Below, piece by piece: positions 18,401 through 26,260 of a stretch of 64,000 bases of DNA. Below the pieces are notes generated by a model. It was not told where the DNA came from. It saw only the letters and a list, made by a program, of their open reading frames with translations, and searched no databases. Position 1 is the first letter of the stretch; each line of letters begins with the position of its first letter. This DNA comes from Pedobacter suwonensis (GTDB taxonomy: Bacteria > Bacteroidota > Bacteroidia > Sphingobacteriales > Sphingobacteriaceae), in NCBI RefSeq assembly GCF_900111825.1, contig NZ_FOJM01000021.1, forward strand, positions 1-64,000. Direction: 5' to 3'. The translations under genes were made by a program, and so were the position numbers.

Positions 18401-18964
18401 GAAGAGCGTTATACTTTCATCCAGAACCAGAAAAAAGACCTTAATGCAGCCAAAACTGATCTTTTACAAACCATTAAGGAGATAGACGATACTGCAAAAG
18501 ATAAGTTTATGCAGGCTTTTACACAGGCCCGTGAACATTTTATCGTGGTTTTCCGCTCCTTATTTAATGAAGAAGACAGCTGCGACTTGATTTTATCCGA
18601 TATCAATAATCCTTTAGAAGCTGACATTGATATTGTTGCCCGTCCGAAAGGCAAAAGGCCATTGTCGATCAATCAGCTATCCGGTGGCGAGAAAACGTTA
18701 ACGGCTACCGCGCTGTTATTTTCGCTTTACCTCCTAAAACCTGCGCCTTTCTGTATTTTTGATGAGGTTGATGCACCCCTGGATGACACCAACATTGATA
18801 AATTCAATAATATCATTCGTAAATTCTCCGATCAGTCGCAATTTATCATCGTATCGCACAACAAACGCACCATTGCCAGCACTGATATTATTTATGGCGT
18901 AACCATGGTAGAACAAGGTGTTTCCCGGGTTGTTGCGGTAGATTTAAGAGAGGTAGCAGCCTAA
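15425..18964 (+). CDS. smc: Chromosome segregation ATPase SMC
   Basis: 1179 residues, the expected SMC length. The N-terminal head has Walker A GPNGCGKS near residue 32. Two long coiled coils flank a hinge at roughly residues 500-680, starting around SLEGFPESIRFL and including the glycine-containing GRANFFIL. The C-terminal head has the signature LSGGEK near 1085 and Walker B CIFDEVDAPLDD near 1111. The dimer with ScpA/ScpB loops and compacts the chromosome to help segregate replication origins. scpA and scpB are not in the window. Confidence 0.97.
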   Translation: MQLTRLEIKGFKSFGDKVTINFNEGVTAIVGPNGCGKSNVIDAMRWVLGEQSTKALRSEKMENIIFNGTKNRKQAQLAEVSLSFDNTKNILPTAYSQVTVTRKLYRNGDSEYRLNDVQCRLKDITDLFLDTGIGSDSYSIIELKMVDEIITNKEHSRRSLFEEASGISKYKLRKRQTFTKLKDTEADLERVEDLLFEIEKNLKTLENQARKAERYYKLKEQYRELSVQLATHRIAFFRTDLTALETQEQQQMLNRTELSTKIDTGEAELQKLKLGSISQEKNLSVQQKATNEFVSKIRAYESEKKVKNEQMRFLQEKETRLSGELEKDKNQVNHIKYNIKRLNEEVVTETEVFNRLEADLKQLKSTLDTLREQQQIEKNRIDNLIKSVSELQNTVYQSQKEIDILNIQKDALVQESNRNVDDTETKTLELKAFDHALAELDIQVREKQANIKNLTEAEELLKIQLATTEANLSSNKEKLMAENRKKDAKQNEYNLTKSLVDSLEGFPESIRFLKKSNAFAKSALLLSDILFCNEDYRIAIENYLEPVMNHYVVDLYTDAVQAINLLTDASRGRANFFILANVPDKNPVVGSYEGLISALSVVEVDKKYQNLCNLLLQNVYIAENEQENRFKNTPTDSLTVLAKNGKYAQTKFTLAGGSVGLFEGKRIGRAKNLENLAKEIKASESLINKYNEAIKAETDQIFNLKEASKINQINALQQEMNRLNNEHISVQTRRDQYQEFITTSENRKTDIAQKIVSIEKALSEKLPALVQLQKDQQQAHVNLQEQQLNYQEIADQVNESAGKYNQDNIRFHQQQNKLSGLEKDLDYRFVQEEALNKRIAQNDKELQETLVQITATLQHTDLSDDTLLEMYQQREEMEKGLAEAEKEYFEIKGSINQVETDLTNIRKNREETDFLLTEIKDKKNALKIDLNALKERLAVEFNIDINDLLETDTAVEALESEFEIRQKVEKMKRQLDEFGAINSMAMEAFKEMEERYTFIQNQKKDLNAAKTDLLQTIKEIDDTAKDKFMQAFTQAREHFIVVFRSLFNEEDSCDLILSDINNPLEADIDIVARPKGKRPLSINQLSGGEKTLTATALLFSLYLLKPAPFCIFDEVDAPLDDTNIDKFNNIIRKFSDQSQFIIVSHNKRTIASTDIIYGVTMVEQGVSRVVAVDLREVAA

Positions 18965-19030
18965 AAGCTGAAAGGAAAAAGCTGAAAGAGCAAAGCAAAA
19001 CCCACCGCTTCCTACATTGATATATTTTTT

Positions 19031-19092
19031 GTTATGCTGATGCACGGAGCATCTGTTTCATAAGTTTTAGCTATTTCGTACCTCAGCATAAC
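19031..19092. repeat. Inverted repeat TTATGCTGA/TCAGCATAA
   Basis: GTTATGCTGA (19031-19040) and TCAGCATAAC (19083-19092) form a ten-base-pair stem with a 42-base loop, downstream of smc. It belongs to the GATGCTGA...TCAGCATGACG vocabulary seen at 11.8-12.6 kb and 15.26 kb. A read-through or termination role is possible, but there is no T run. Confidence 0.5.
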
Positions 19093-19211
19093 CGCATATT
19101 TAGGCTTGTTGCAAATAAACATAAAATTTAGAACGCATTACAGCAAACTAAACCACGATTTCCTTTCTATATCCAATAATTAATATCTTTAGGAAATTTT
19201 AAACAATTAAT

Positions 19212-19249
19212 CGTCATTTCGAGCGAAGTGCAACGTAGTCGAGAAATCT
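19212..19249. repeat. Half-site of the GTCATTTCGA repeat family
   Basis: One arm only, beginning CGTCATTTCGAGCGAAGTGC and ending GTCGAGAAATCT, 52 bases before the start of the broken M28 gene. No opposing arm is seen nearby. Confidence 0.65.
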
Positions 19250-19301
19250 ATACCTATAATTTATGCAGGATGACGCCCCTAAACTTATTGCCAATAAAAC
19301 C

Positions 19302-20277
19302 ATGAAAATCCTTTATATCATTCCCTTAGCCGTGATGCTCAGCTGCTGTTCATCCGTAAAAAATCAAAATAATACTGCTTCTGGCAAATTAGACAACCAA
19401 TTGCTCAAAGATGTTGAAGTATTATCATCAGACGCTTATCAGGGGCGTAAAACGGGCACTAAGGGTGCAGAAATGGCCAGGGCTTATATTATAGAAAGAT
19501 TTAAAAAATTAGGTTTAAAATCTTATCCTCAACATGTAAATTATGCCCAGGAATTCACCTTTAATGATAGAAATAGTGCGAAAGTAAACGGCACCAATGT
19601 TATTGGTTACATTCCAGGCAAAGGAACCAATGTAATTGTTGTTTCTGCGCATTACGATCATTTAGGCGTGATAAAAAATGAAGTTTTTAATGGTGCTGAT
19701 GATAATGCATCGGGAACGGCAGGTTTATTGAAGATTGCAGCTTATTTTTCAAAGAATAAACCCAATAACACCATTATTTTTGCTGCTTTTGATGCTGAAG
19801 AAATGGGTTTACAAGGTGCTAAGGCATTTGTAGGCAATCCACCAGTACCTATTAATACTATTGCCATTGATTTAAACATGGATATGATCAGCCATAGTGA
19901 TAAGGGTGAACTTTATGTATGCGGAACTTTCAGGTATCCGGATTTAAAGCAATACATTGATAACCACACGGACTGATATAAAAGTAAGTTTAGGCCACGA
20001 CGATCCTAAACTTGGCCATGATGACTGGACCAATCAAAGCGATCAGGGTGCTTTTAATGCTAAAAATATTCCATTCTTATACTTCGGCGTAGAAGACCAT
20101 AAAGATTACCATAAAGCCAGTGATGAATATTCTACAATCACCAAGCAATTTTTCAGCCATGCAGCAAGTGCCGTATTGGATGTTGTTAAAAACATCGACA
20201 AACAAACCGGTTTACAGCAGTTGTTAAAAAATAAAATGATCATGATGGATAACCCGCGAAAGCAACAAAAGTTCTAA
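19302..20277 (+). pseudogene. M28-family metallopeptidase with one frameshift
   Basis: The gene starts at the ATG at 19302 with a lipoprotein signal (MKILYIIPLAVMLSCC). It reads through the M28 zinc-site motifs VVSAHYDHLG, GADDNASGTAG and FDAEEMGLQGAKAF, then hits a TGA at 19974-19976. The remainder continues one frame over with HDDWTNQSDQGAF and FYFGVEDHKDYHKASDEY-type sequence, which carries the last zinc histidine region. One extra base in about 19957-19973 explains it; repaired, the product would be 324 residues, normal for the family. Either a real inactivating mutation or a sequencing error is possible. Confidence 0.8.
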
Positions 20278-20305
20278 AAATATTATCCCAGATAAGTATC
20301 AATAC

Positions 20306-21400
20306 ATGAGAAATAGCTTTAAACTCGCCATAATTTCTTTATTGAGTTTAATTTCGATACAGTCATTTGCAGGTAGTTATAAAATTACCGGAACTTTAAA
20401 AGGAGCTAAAGATGATGTTTGGTTATTTTTAAGAATTAAAGATTCTGACAAGATTATAGACTCAGTACAGATTAAAAATGAAAAATTCGCATTAAACGGA
20501 AAAATAAATGACTCCCCTGTTGAAGCTATTTTACATGATAAATCTTATACTAATTATATTTTTTTGTGGCTGGAAAACGTGCCTATTATACTTAATGGTA
20601 TCAATAAAAATTTCCATCAGGCTAGTATAAAAGGTGGACCGATTTTGAATGAGTATTCTCAATTGTTTAAGTCAATATATGCAATTGAAGCAGAGCAGGA
20701 AGTTTGGGATAAAAAACTAAGAGCTTTGAATTTAAAGGGAAAACCTGACAGGAATGGGATAATGGGCCAAATATTCAAATCAAGGGAGAAGGAGAAAAAT
20801 GCATATATCAAACATATTGAAACGCACCCCAATTCAATAGTTTCCGCTTCTATACTGGCTGCTTATGCTACAACTTATGGAAAAACAGAATCTACCAGGC
20901 TATACAAATTGCTTAGCAAAGCTATTCAAGAAACGCGGTATGGGCGAGAAATTCTTCAAACGATAACCCTTAACGGAGAAATAGTTGTCGGTAAAAAATT
21001 CATAGATTTTGAACAGCCCACAACTACAGGAGAATTAGTCAAGCTTTCTTCAATAAAAGCCAAATACCTTTTGCTAGAGTTTTGGGCTGCCTGGTGTACA
21101 CCATGTCGAAGAGAAAACCCTGAATTGATAAACTCATATAATGAATTCAAAGATAAGGGCTTTGATATCCTGGCTGTTTCTTTAGACAGTAAAAAAGAAG
21201 ATTGGCTTTATGCTATTGCCGAGGACAAGTTGCCCTGGAAAAATGTTAGTGATCTTAAAGGTTTTCAAAATAGCGCAGCCTTAATTTATGGCGTATCAGC
21301 TATCCCGAGAAATTTTCTGATCGACGAAAATGGAATAGTTGTCGCCATAGGGTTAAGAGGCGAAAAATTAAACAACAAACTAAAAGAGCTTTTAAATTAA
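20306..21400 (+). CDS. Thiol-disulfide oxidoreductase, TlpA-like, with DUF4369-type N-terminus
   Basis: 364 residues with a signal peptide (MRNSFKLAIISLLSLISIQSFAG). An N-terminal beta-rich domain begins YKITGTLKGAKDDVWLFL, and a helical linker leads to a thioredoxin fold with WAAWCTPCRREN (CxxC) and the cis-proline region GVSAIPRNFLID. Proteins of this layout are common in Bacteroidota and reduce or isomerise disulfides in the periplasm, for example for cytochrome c maturation. It follows the broken M28 gene by 28 bases and ends at a good terminator. Confidence 0.87.
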   Translation: MRNSFKLAIISLLSLISIQSFAGSYKITGTLKGAKDDVWLFLRIKDSDKIIDSVQIKNEKFALNGKINDSPVEAILHDKSYTNYIFLWLENVPIILNGINKNFHQASIKGGPILNEYSQLFKSIYAIEAEQEVWDKKLRALNLKGKPDRNGIMGQIFKSREKEKNAYIKHIETHPNSIVSASILAAYATTYGKTESTRLYKLLSKAIQETRYGREILQTITLNGEIVVGKKFIDFEQPTTTGELVKLSSIKAKYLLLEFWAAWCTPCRRENPELINSYNEFKDKGFDILAVSLDSKKEDWLYAIAEDKLPWKNVSDLKGFQNSAALIYGVSAIPRNFLIDENGIVVAIGLRGEKLNNKLKELLN

Positions 21401-21423
21401 TTTATAACCTTAATTTATGAGCT

Positions 21424-21447
21424 ACCTGCCTGTTGGCAGGTTTTTTT
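21424..21447 (+). terminator. Rho-independent terminator
   Basis: ACCTGCC and GGCAGGT pair around a TGTT loop and run directly into TTTTTTT. It closes the TlpA-like transcription unit and insulates it from the BlaI operon. Confidence 0.85.
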
Positions 21448-21506
21448 ATGCTTTACAAAATCCAAATAAAAATTATTTATCTGTTTATCAAACAGTTATA
21501 AAATAA

Positions 21507-21573
21507 ACTATAAAAATAGTTTGAAAACTATTTTTATAGTGGTAACTTCAATTAACCAAACTACAAAAATAGT
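21507..21573. promoter_or_regulatory. BlaI-type operator array (three dyads)
   Basis: Three 14-base dyads with ACTAT/ATAGT arms are visible: ACTATAAAAATAGT at 21507, ACTATTTTTATAGT at 21527 and ACTACAAAAATAGT at 21560. The first two together form a 34-base perfect inverted repeat. They lie just upstream of the BlaI-family gene, where autoregulatory BlaI/MecI operators normally are. A TAGTTTG element between the first two may be part of the promoter. Function is inferred from position and symmetry. Confidence 0.7.
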
Positions 21574-21577
21574 TGCT

Positions 21578-21949
21578 ATGATAAAAGAACTCACAAAAGC
21601 AGAAGAACAGGTGATGCTTATCCTTTGGGAAATGGGCGAAGCCCTGGTAAAAGAGGTCATTGAAAAAATGAATGAACCCAAACCCGCTTACAACACGGTT
21701 TCGACCGTAATCAGGGTGCTGGAAAGTAAAGGCTTTGTTGACCATAAGGCGATCGGTAATACACATATCTACTACCCTATCATTAAAGAAAATGATTACA
21801 AACGTTTTGCATTCGATAAGGTAATGAACAATTACTTCGAAAACTCTTATGAAAGCCTGGTTTCATTCCTGGTGAAAGAAAAAAGTATGAGTAACGAAGA
21901 GCTCAACGAAATTATTCAATTGGCAGAGAAACTTAAAAAAGACAAGTGA
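21578..21949 (+). CDS. BlaI/MecI/CopY-family repressor
   Basis: The ATG at 21578 is chosen; the alternative TTG at 21521 lies inside the operator. The 123-residue product (MIKELTKAEEQVML...) has the winged helix with KPAYNTVSTVIRVLESKGFV as recognition helix and wing, and a C-terminal helical dimerisation segment. Family members repress until a partner membrane protease relays a signal that leads to their cleavage. Its stop overlaps the start of the M56 partner gene. Confidence 0.9.
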   Translation: MIKELTKAEEQVMLILWEMGEALVKEVIEKMNEPKPAYNTVSTVIRVLESKGFVDHKAIGNTHIYYPIIKENDYKRFAFDKVMNNYFENSYESLVSFLVKEKSMSNEELNEIIQLAEKLKKDK

Positions 21950-23199
21950 TGAGCTGGCTATATTATTTACTCGAAGCAAATCTATACCTTATCCTGTTTT
22001 ATGGATTTTATAGATTATTTCTCCACAGGGAAACCTTTTATGTTTTAAACAGATCTTACCTCATTTTCAGTTCGATGCTGGCTTTTACACTTCCGTTTGT
22101 TCAGCTGGGGTTCTTAAAGAAGGAAATGGTTTTCCACTATACAGGATCTATCCGGATTGACGAACCTACATCCTATTTTACGCCAGAAAACGTCCTTTTA
22201 GTATCATATCTGGTAATTTCCTCAATTTTAATACTAAAATTTTTATGGGGGCTAAGGCACCTTGCAAAATTAATGCGAAATGCCCATAAGCGCAAGGAAG
22301 ATAACATCACCGTTATTGACATCAAAAATTCAAAAGCGGCATTTTCATTCTTCAATCTAGTTTTTATGGATCCGGAGATGAACCAAAAAGCTACCGTGTT
22401 AAAACACGAAATGGTCCATATCAAACAAAAACATAGCCTTGATATCCTGTTATTTGAACTCATACAGATTTCCAGTTGGTTCAATCCGATTATTTATTTC
22501 ATTAAGAACGATATCAGGCTTGTGCATGAATACCTTGCTGATGAGGCTACTACCAGAAAAGACATCGCAAAATATGAGTATGCGTTGTTTCTGATCCAAA
22601 ACTCGTACGGGAATGACAAGATTACCCTTAGTAACCATCTTTTTAATTCCTCATTACTAAAAAATAGAATAACTATGTTAAATCAAAAAAAATCAGCAAA
22701 ATGGGCCAGGCTCAGATTGTTATTGGTACTTCCGTTAACCGGATTTATGCTTTGCTTATCTACAATGGCATTTACAAAAGATTATGCTACCATCCAATTT
22801 GGACAGAAAAAGGAAAGCTTAACCATTGTTTTACAGGATACGACGAAGAAAAAATCGGATAAAAAGAGACTGCCTCCCCCACCTCCAAAAGAACCAAGCC
22901 CAGCCAAAGTCAAAAAGACAAAGGAGATAAGGATAAATGAGCCTGTTATCATCAAGTATGATAAAAGATTACCACCGCCGCCCCCAGTAGAACCAGTTCC
23001 TTTAAAAGCAAAAAAGAATAACGAATCAAAAGTAAATAAAATTCGATTTGCTTCTCCTGCTGTTAAAAAAGATAAAAATAACTTACCAGTACCACCACCG
23101 CCGCCGCCTGTAGAACCAAAAACAACAAAAGGTGAAGTACTTAGAATCACCTTAGATGCACCAACTCCAACCGAGACAAAGCCAGCTAAGAAGGGTTAA
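21949..23199 (+). CDS. M56-family (BlaR1-like) membrane metalloprotease
   Basis: The start could be GTG at 21946 or ATG at 21949 (TGATG overlap with blaI); the ATG gives 416 residues. Four predicted membrane helices bracket a zinc-protease motif, KHEMVHIKQKHS (HExxH). The C-terminal 140 residues lack a penicillin-binding sensor domain. They hold three proline-rich repeats, of the form RLPPPPPKEP, RLPPPPPVEP and LPVPPPPPPVEP, separated by lysine-rich spacers. BlaR1 relatives sense an envelope signal and trigger repressor cleavage; what is sensed here is unknown. Confidence 0.87.
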   Translation: MSWLYYLLEANLYLILFYGFYRLFLHRETFYVLNRSYLIFSSMLAFTLPFVQLGFLKKEMVFHYTGSIRIDEPTSYFTPENVLLVSYLVISSILILKFLWGLRHLAKLMRNAHKRKEDNITVIDIKNSKAAFSFFNLVFMDPEMNQKATVLKHEMVHIKQKHSLDILLFELIQISSWFNPIIYFIKNDIRLVHEYLADEATTRKDIAKYEYALFLIQNSYGNDKITLSNHLFNSSLLKNRITMLNQKKSAKWARLRLLLVLPLTGFMLCLSTMAFTKDYATIQFGQKKESLTIVLQDTTKKKSDKKRLPPPPPKEPSPAKVKKTKEIRINEPVIIKYDKRLPPPPPVEPVPLKAKKNNESKVNKIRFASPAVKKDKNNLPVPPPPPPVEPKTTKGEVLRITLDAPTPTETKPAKKG

Positions 23200-23207
23200 T
23201 ATAATTC

Positions 23208-23843
23208 TTACTGCGGTACATAAACCACATATTTTGTTTCAAAGAAATCTTCCTCAAAATAAGCTGAAAGCGGATATAATTCTGCTTTCAGTTTCGATTC
23301 CCTGATCTCTTCTGCCAAATCTCCACCTTTCAGGTACAGAATTCCATTTGGAATGGCATTTATTGAATCTTTTTTAAACTTTCCCTGTATCCATGGGTAA
23401 AATTCGCCTAAACGGGTCACCGCCCTTGATACTATAAAATTGAATTTTTCTTTAACCTGCTCAGCCCTTAAATGATCGGCACGCAAATTATCCAGTCCAA
23501 GTGCCGAAGCCACTTCTTTTACCACTTTGATTTTTTTCCCGATAGAATCAACCAGGTAAAACTGCGTTTCAGGGAATAAAATAGCTAAAGGAATACCCGG
23601 AAAGCCGCCTCCAGTTCCTACATCCAGCACAGACTCTCCTGCTTTAAAGGTACAGATTTTAGCTATTCCCAATGAATGGAGCACATGGCGCTCGTATAAT
23701 TCTTCAATATCTTTTCTCGAAATTACATTGATCTGTGCATTCCAGAAGCTATATAACTCAAACAACCGGGAAAACTGCCCAAGCTGTTTTTCAGTTAGAT
23801 CGGGAAAATATTTTAAAATGATATCTGGCTTTACATCAGGCAT
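23208..23843 (-). CDS. rsmG: 16S rRNA (guanine-527-N7)-methyltransferase RsmG
   Basis: 211 residues, the usual RsmG/GidB length. The SAM-binding motif ESVLDVGTGGGFPGIPLAI is near residue 68, followed by FYLVDSIGKKIKVV and the FNFIVSRAVTRL segment. The enzyme methylates N7 of G527 in 16S rRNA during 30S maturation; loss is known to give low-level streptomycin resistance. It converges with the M56 gene with an eight-base gap and is preceded by a glycosyltransferase gene on the same strand. Confidence 0.95.
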   Translation of the reverse strand: MPDVKPDIILKYFPDLTEKQLGQFSRLFELYSFWNAQINVISRKDIEELYERHVLHSLGIAKICTFKAGESVLDVGTGGGFPGIPLAILFPETQFYLVDSIGKKIKVVKEVASALGLDNLRADHLRAEQVKEKFNFIVSRAVTRLGEFYPWIQGKFKKDSINAIPNGILYLKGGDLAEEIRESKLKAELYPLSAYFEEDFFETKYVVYVPQ

Positions 23844-23868
23844 ATTGCAATAACTAAAGGATTATGAA

Positions 23869-25086
23869 CTATTTCCATTTTACATTTTTCTTCCCAAACA
23901 TGGATAAAAATCCGTTTAAGGTTAAAAACAGAAACAAAAGTATATCTAAAATCGGGAACCACCAACGTAAATCGCCATAGTTTAACCGTTTAAGTAATTT
24001 AGGATAGATAAAACACCTGATCACAATGCTTAATCCGAGGATGCCAAGTGCTACATATTGCGCTTCGCGACTTAAAAACATACAAGCAGCAAAAAAGGCA
24101 TAAAACAGAAACTGGGAAATAATCTGAAGGCTCAAAATAAATTTATGTTTCGGTTTATAAAATTTGCCAGCACCAAAATGGCGTTTTTTCTGTCTCAAAT
24201 AACCTGCCCAGTTTTTATTTGGCTCACTCCACACGTGGCTATCCGGATGTATGCGAATCTCGGTATTATCGCTGTTGGCGTGTGCATTTACAAACAAATC
24301 ATCATCCCCGGATGGAATATGCATATGCGCTGCGAAGCCCTTATTTTTAAAAAACAGCGATTTTTTATAAGCCATATTCCGCCCAACCCCCATATAAGGC
24401 ATGCCTTTCAGGGCAAAAGAAAGGTAGTTAACCGCAGTAAAAAAGGTTTCGAACCGGATCAAAGCATTTAACAGGCTGCGCTTTTTCATATAAGGCGAAT
24501 ACCCCAATATAATTTCCGTTTGCTCATCAGCGGGTTGCTGCATATCCATCAGCCAGTTGTCAGATGCCGGCATACAATCGGCATCTGTAAATACCAGCCA
24601 ATCATATTTGGCTGCTTTTATGCCCATGGTAACGGCGAACTTTTTACCGGCAATAAATTTATCGTTATCTAAAATTTTAACTACCTTGATATTACGATGC
24701 TGCTTTTCTAAAGCTTCTAAAAAGTCCTCGGTTCCATCCCAGGAACGATCATTGACCACCACCACCTCAAATTCAGGATAATTTTGGCTGAATAACGAAG
24801 GAAGATATTTTTCCAGATTAACAATTTCATTTCGCGCACAAACAATAACACTGATCGGTTTACGCGCCGAAAACGGCACTTCTTCAACGCTTACCCTGGC
24901 CAGCTTCAAATGAACAAACAATACATAATAAAGCTGAACCAAAAGGCAAAAAACCAATATGGAGAGCAGAATAATTTCAAGCGGGGTTAATATCACGATG
25001 GTAAAATAAATAGGCACAAATTTCTCATTTTTAATCTGTAAATCACTTTTATGTGGATAAAAAATTAAACAAAAATATGCCCTCAA
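23869..25086 (-). CDS. Family 2 glycosyltransferase, membrane-anchored
   Basis: The longest frame is 405 residues, but the first 30 are uncharacteristic. A GTG at 24996 (then ILTPLEIILLSILVF) would begin directly with the N-terminal membrane helix and may be the true start. The GT-A domain has SVIVCARNEI, VVVNDRSWDGT and FTDADC (DxD-like), then an SGDDDLFVN segment and QKKRHFGAGKFY, the ED and QxxRW-like regions. Two or three C-terminal membrane helices follow. It transfers a sugar to a lipid or polysaccharide; the acceptor is unknown. Confidence 0.85.
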   Translation of the reverse strand: MRAYFCLIFYPHKSDLQIKNEKFVPIYFTIVILTPLEIILLSILVFCLLVQLYYVLFVHLKLARVSVEEVPFSARKPISVIVCARNEIVNLEKYLPSLFSQNYPEFEVVVVNDRSWDGTEDFLEALEKQHRNIKVVKILDNDKFIAGKKFAVTMGIKAAKYDWLVFTDADCMPASDNWLMDMQQPADEQTEIILGYSPYMKKRSLLNALIRFETFFTAVNYLSFALKGMPYMGVGRNMAYKKSLFFKNKGFAAHMHIPSGDDDLFVNAHANSDNTEIRIHPDSHVWSEPNKNWAGYLRQKKRHFGAGKFYKPKHKFILSLQIISQFLFYAFFAACMFLSREAQYVALGILGLSIVIRCFIYPKLLKRLNYGDLRWWFPILDILLFLFLTLNGFLSMFGKKNVKWK

Positions 25087-25128
25087 TTTTTGCTATTTTT
25101 GGCAGATTTTTGACGAGGAAAATATATT

Positions 25129-26259
25129 ATGAAATTTAGTTTACAGGCTAACGACCCCCTATCTAAAGCCAGGGCCGGAACAGTAACCACTGCTCACGGC
25201 GAAATACAAACACCTATTTTTATGCCTGTGGGTACTGCCGGAACGGTGAAAGCCGTACATCAACGTGAGCTTAAAAATGATATTGACGCAAAAATCATTC
25301 TCGGAAATACTTATCACCTTTATTTAAGACCAGGACTTGATATTCTTGAAAAGGCAGGAGGTTTGCACAAATTTATTGGTTGGGACCGCCCGATTTTAAC
25401 TGATAGTGGAGGTTATCAGGTATATTCATTAAGTCAGGTACGTAAAATTAAGGAAGAAGGTGTTACTTTCCGTTCTCACATTGATGGATCAAAGCACCTT
25501 TTTACCCCTGAATATGCCATGGATATCCAGCGCACCATTGGTGCCGATATCATTATGGCCTTTGATGAATGTACCCCGTATCCATGCGACTATACCTATG
25601 CGGCCAAATCGATCAAAATGACCCACCGCTGGTTAGAGCGCTGCTGTACCCATTTTGACAATACGCAGCCTAAATATGGTTTCGACCAAACACTTTTCCC
25701 TATCGTTCAGGGCTCTGTATATAAAGATTTAAGAATTAAATCGGCAGAATTTATTGCCGGTATGAATCGTGAGGGCAATGCGATAGGAGGCTTATCGGTA
25801 GGTGAGCCTGCGGAAGAGATGTACGCCATGACGGAAGTGGTATGCGATATATTACCTGCTGAAAAACCACGTTATTTAATGGGCGTTGGTACACCCATCA
25901 ATATATTAGAAAATATTGCATTGGGCATCGATATGTTCGATTGTGTAATGCCCACAAGAAATGCAAGAAATGGCATGTTATTTACCAGGAATGGTATTAT
26001 CAACATCAGGAATAAAAAATGGGAAAATGATTTTTCTCCTTTGGATGCAGAAAGCGATCTGCATGCCGATCAGGTAACCACAAAAGCTTATTTAAGGCAC
26101 CTGGTACATAGCAATGAAATGCTTGGCGCTCAAATTGCTACCTTACATAACCTGCATTTCTATCTTTGGCTGGTCAAACACGCCAGGGAAAAAATCATTG
26201 CAGGCGAATTTTATGAGTGGAAAAACAAAATGGTTAAAGTGTTAGGCAATAAGCTATAA
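25129..26259 (+). CDS. tgt: tRNA-guanine transglycosylase Tgt
   Basis: 376 residues starting at an ATG with GAGGAAAA nearby. It has ILTDSGGYQVYSLSQ and DIIMAFDECTPYP (substrate pocket), GGLSVGEP, and FDCVMPTRNARNG with the nucleophilic Asp. It exchanges guanine-34 for preQ1 in tRNAs with GUN anticodons, a step in queuosine synthesis. The usual C-terminal zinc ligands (CxCxxC...H) are absent: the region reads LDAESDLHADQVTTKAYLRHL. It forms a run with the next two genes, one and two bases apart. Confidence 0.94.
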   Translation: MKFSLQANDPLSKARAGTVTTAHGEIQTPIFMPVGTAGTVKAVHQRELKNDIDAKIILGNTYHLYLRPGLDILEKAGGLHKFIGWDRPILTDSGGYQVYSLSQVRKIKEEGVTFRSHIDGSKHLFTPEYAMDIQRTIGADIIMAFDECTPYPCDYTYAAKSIKMTHRWLERCCTHFDNTQPKYGFDQTLFPIVQGSVYKDLRIKSAEFIAGMNREGNAIGGLSVGEPAEEMYAMTEVVCDILPAEKPRYLMGVGTPINILENIALGIDMFDCVMPTRNARNGMLFTRNGIINIRNKKWENDFSPLDAESDLHADQVTTKAYLRHLVHSNEMLGAQIATLHNLHFYLWLVKHAREKIIAGEFYEWKNKMVKVLGNKL

Positions 26260-26260
26260 A

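Noticed and set aside
22782..23150. - strand frame with glycine-rich repeats opposite the M56 tail
   Set aside because: It is the mirror of the CCN proline codons (GGN glycine) and has no independent support.
25094..25101. TATTTTTG as a -7 promoter element for tgt
   Set aside because: It fits TAnnTTTG but no TTG-type -33 box lies about 19 bases upstream, and the A/T-rich context makes chance matches likely.
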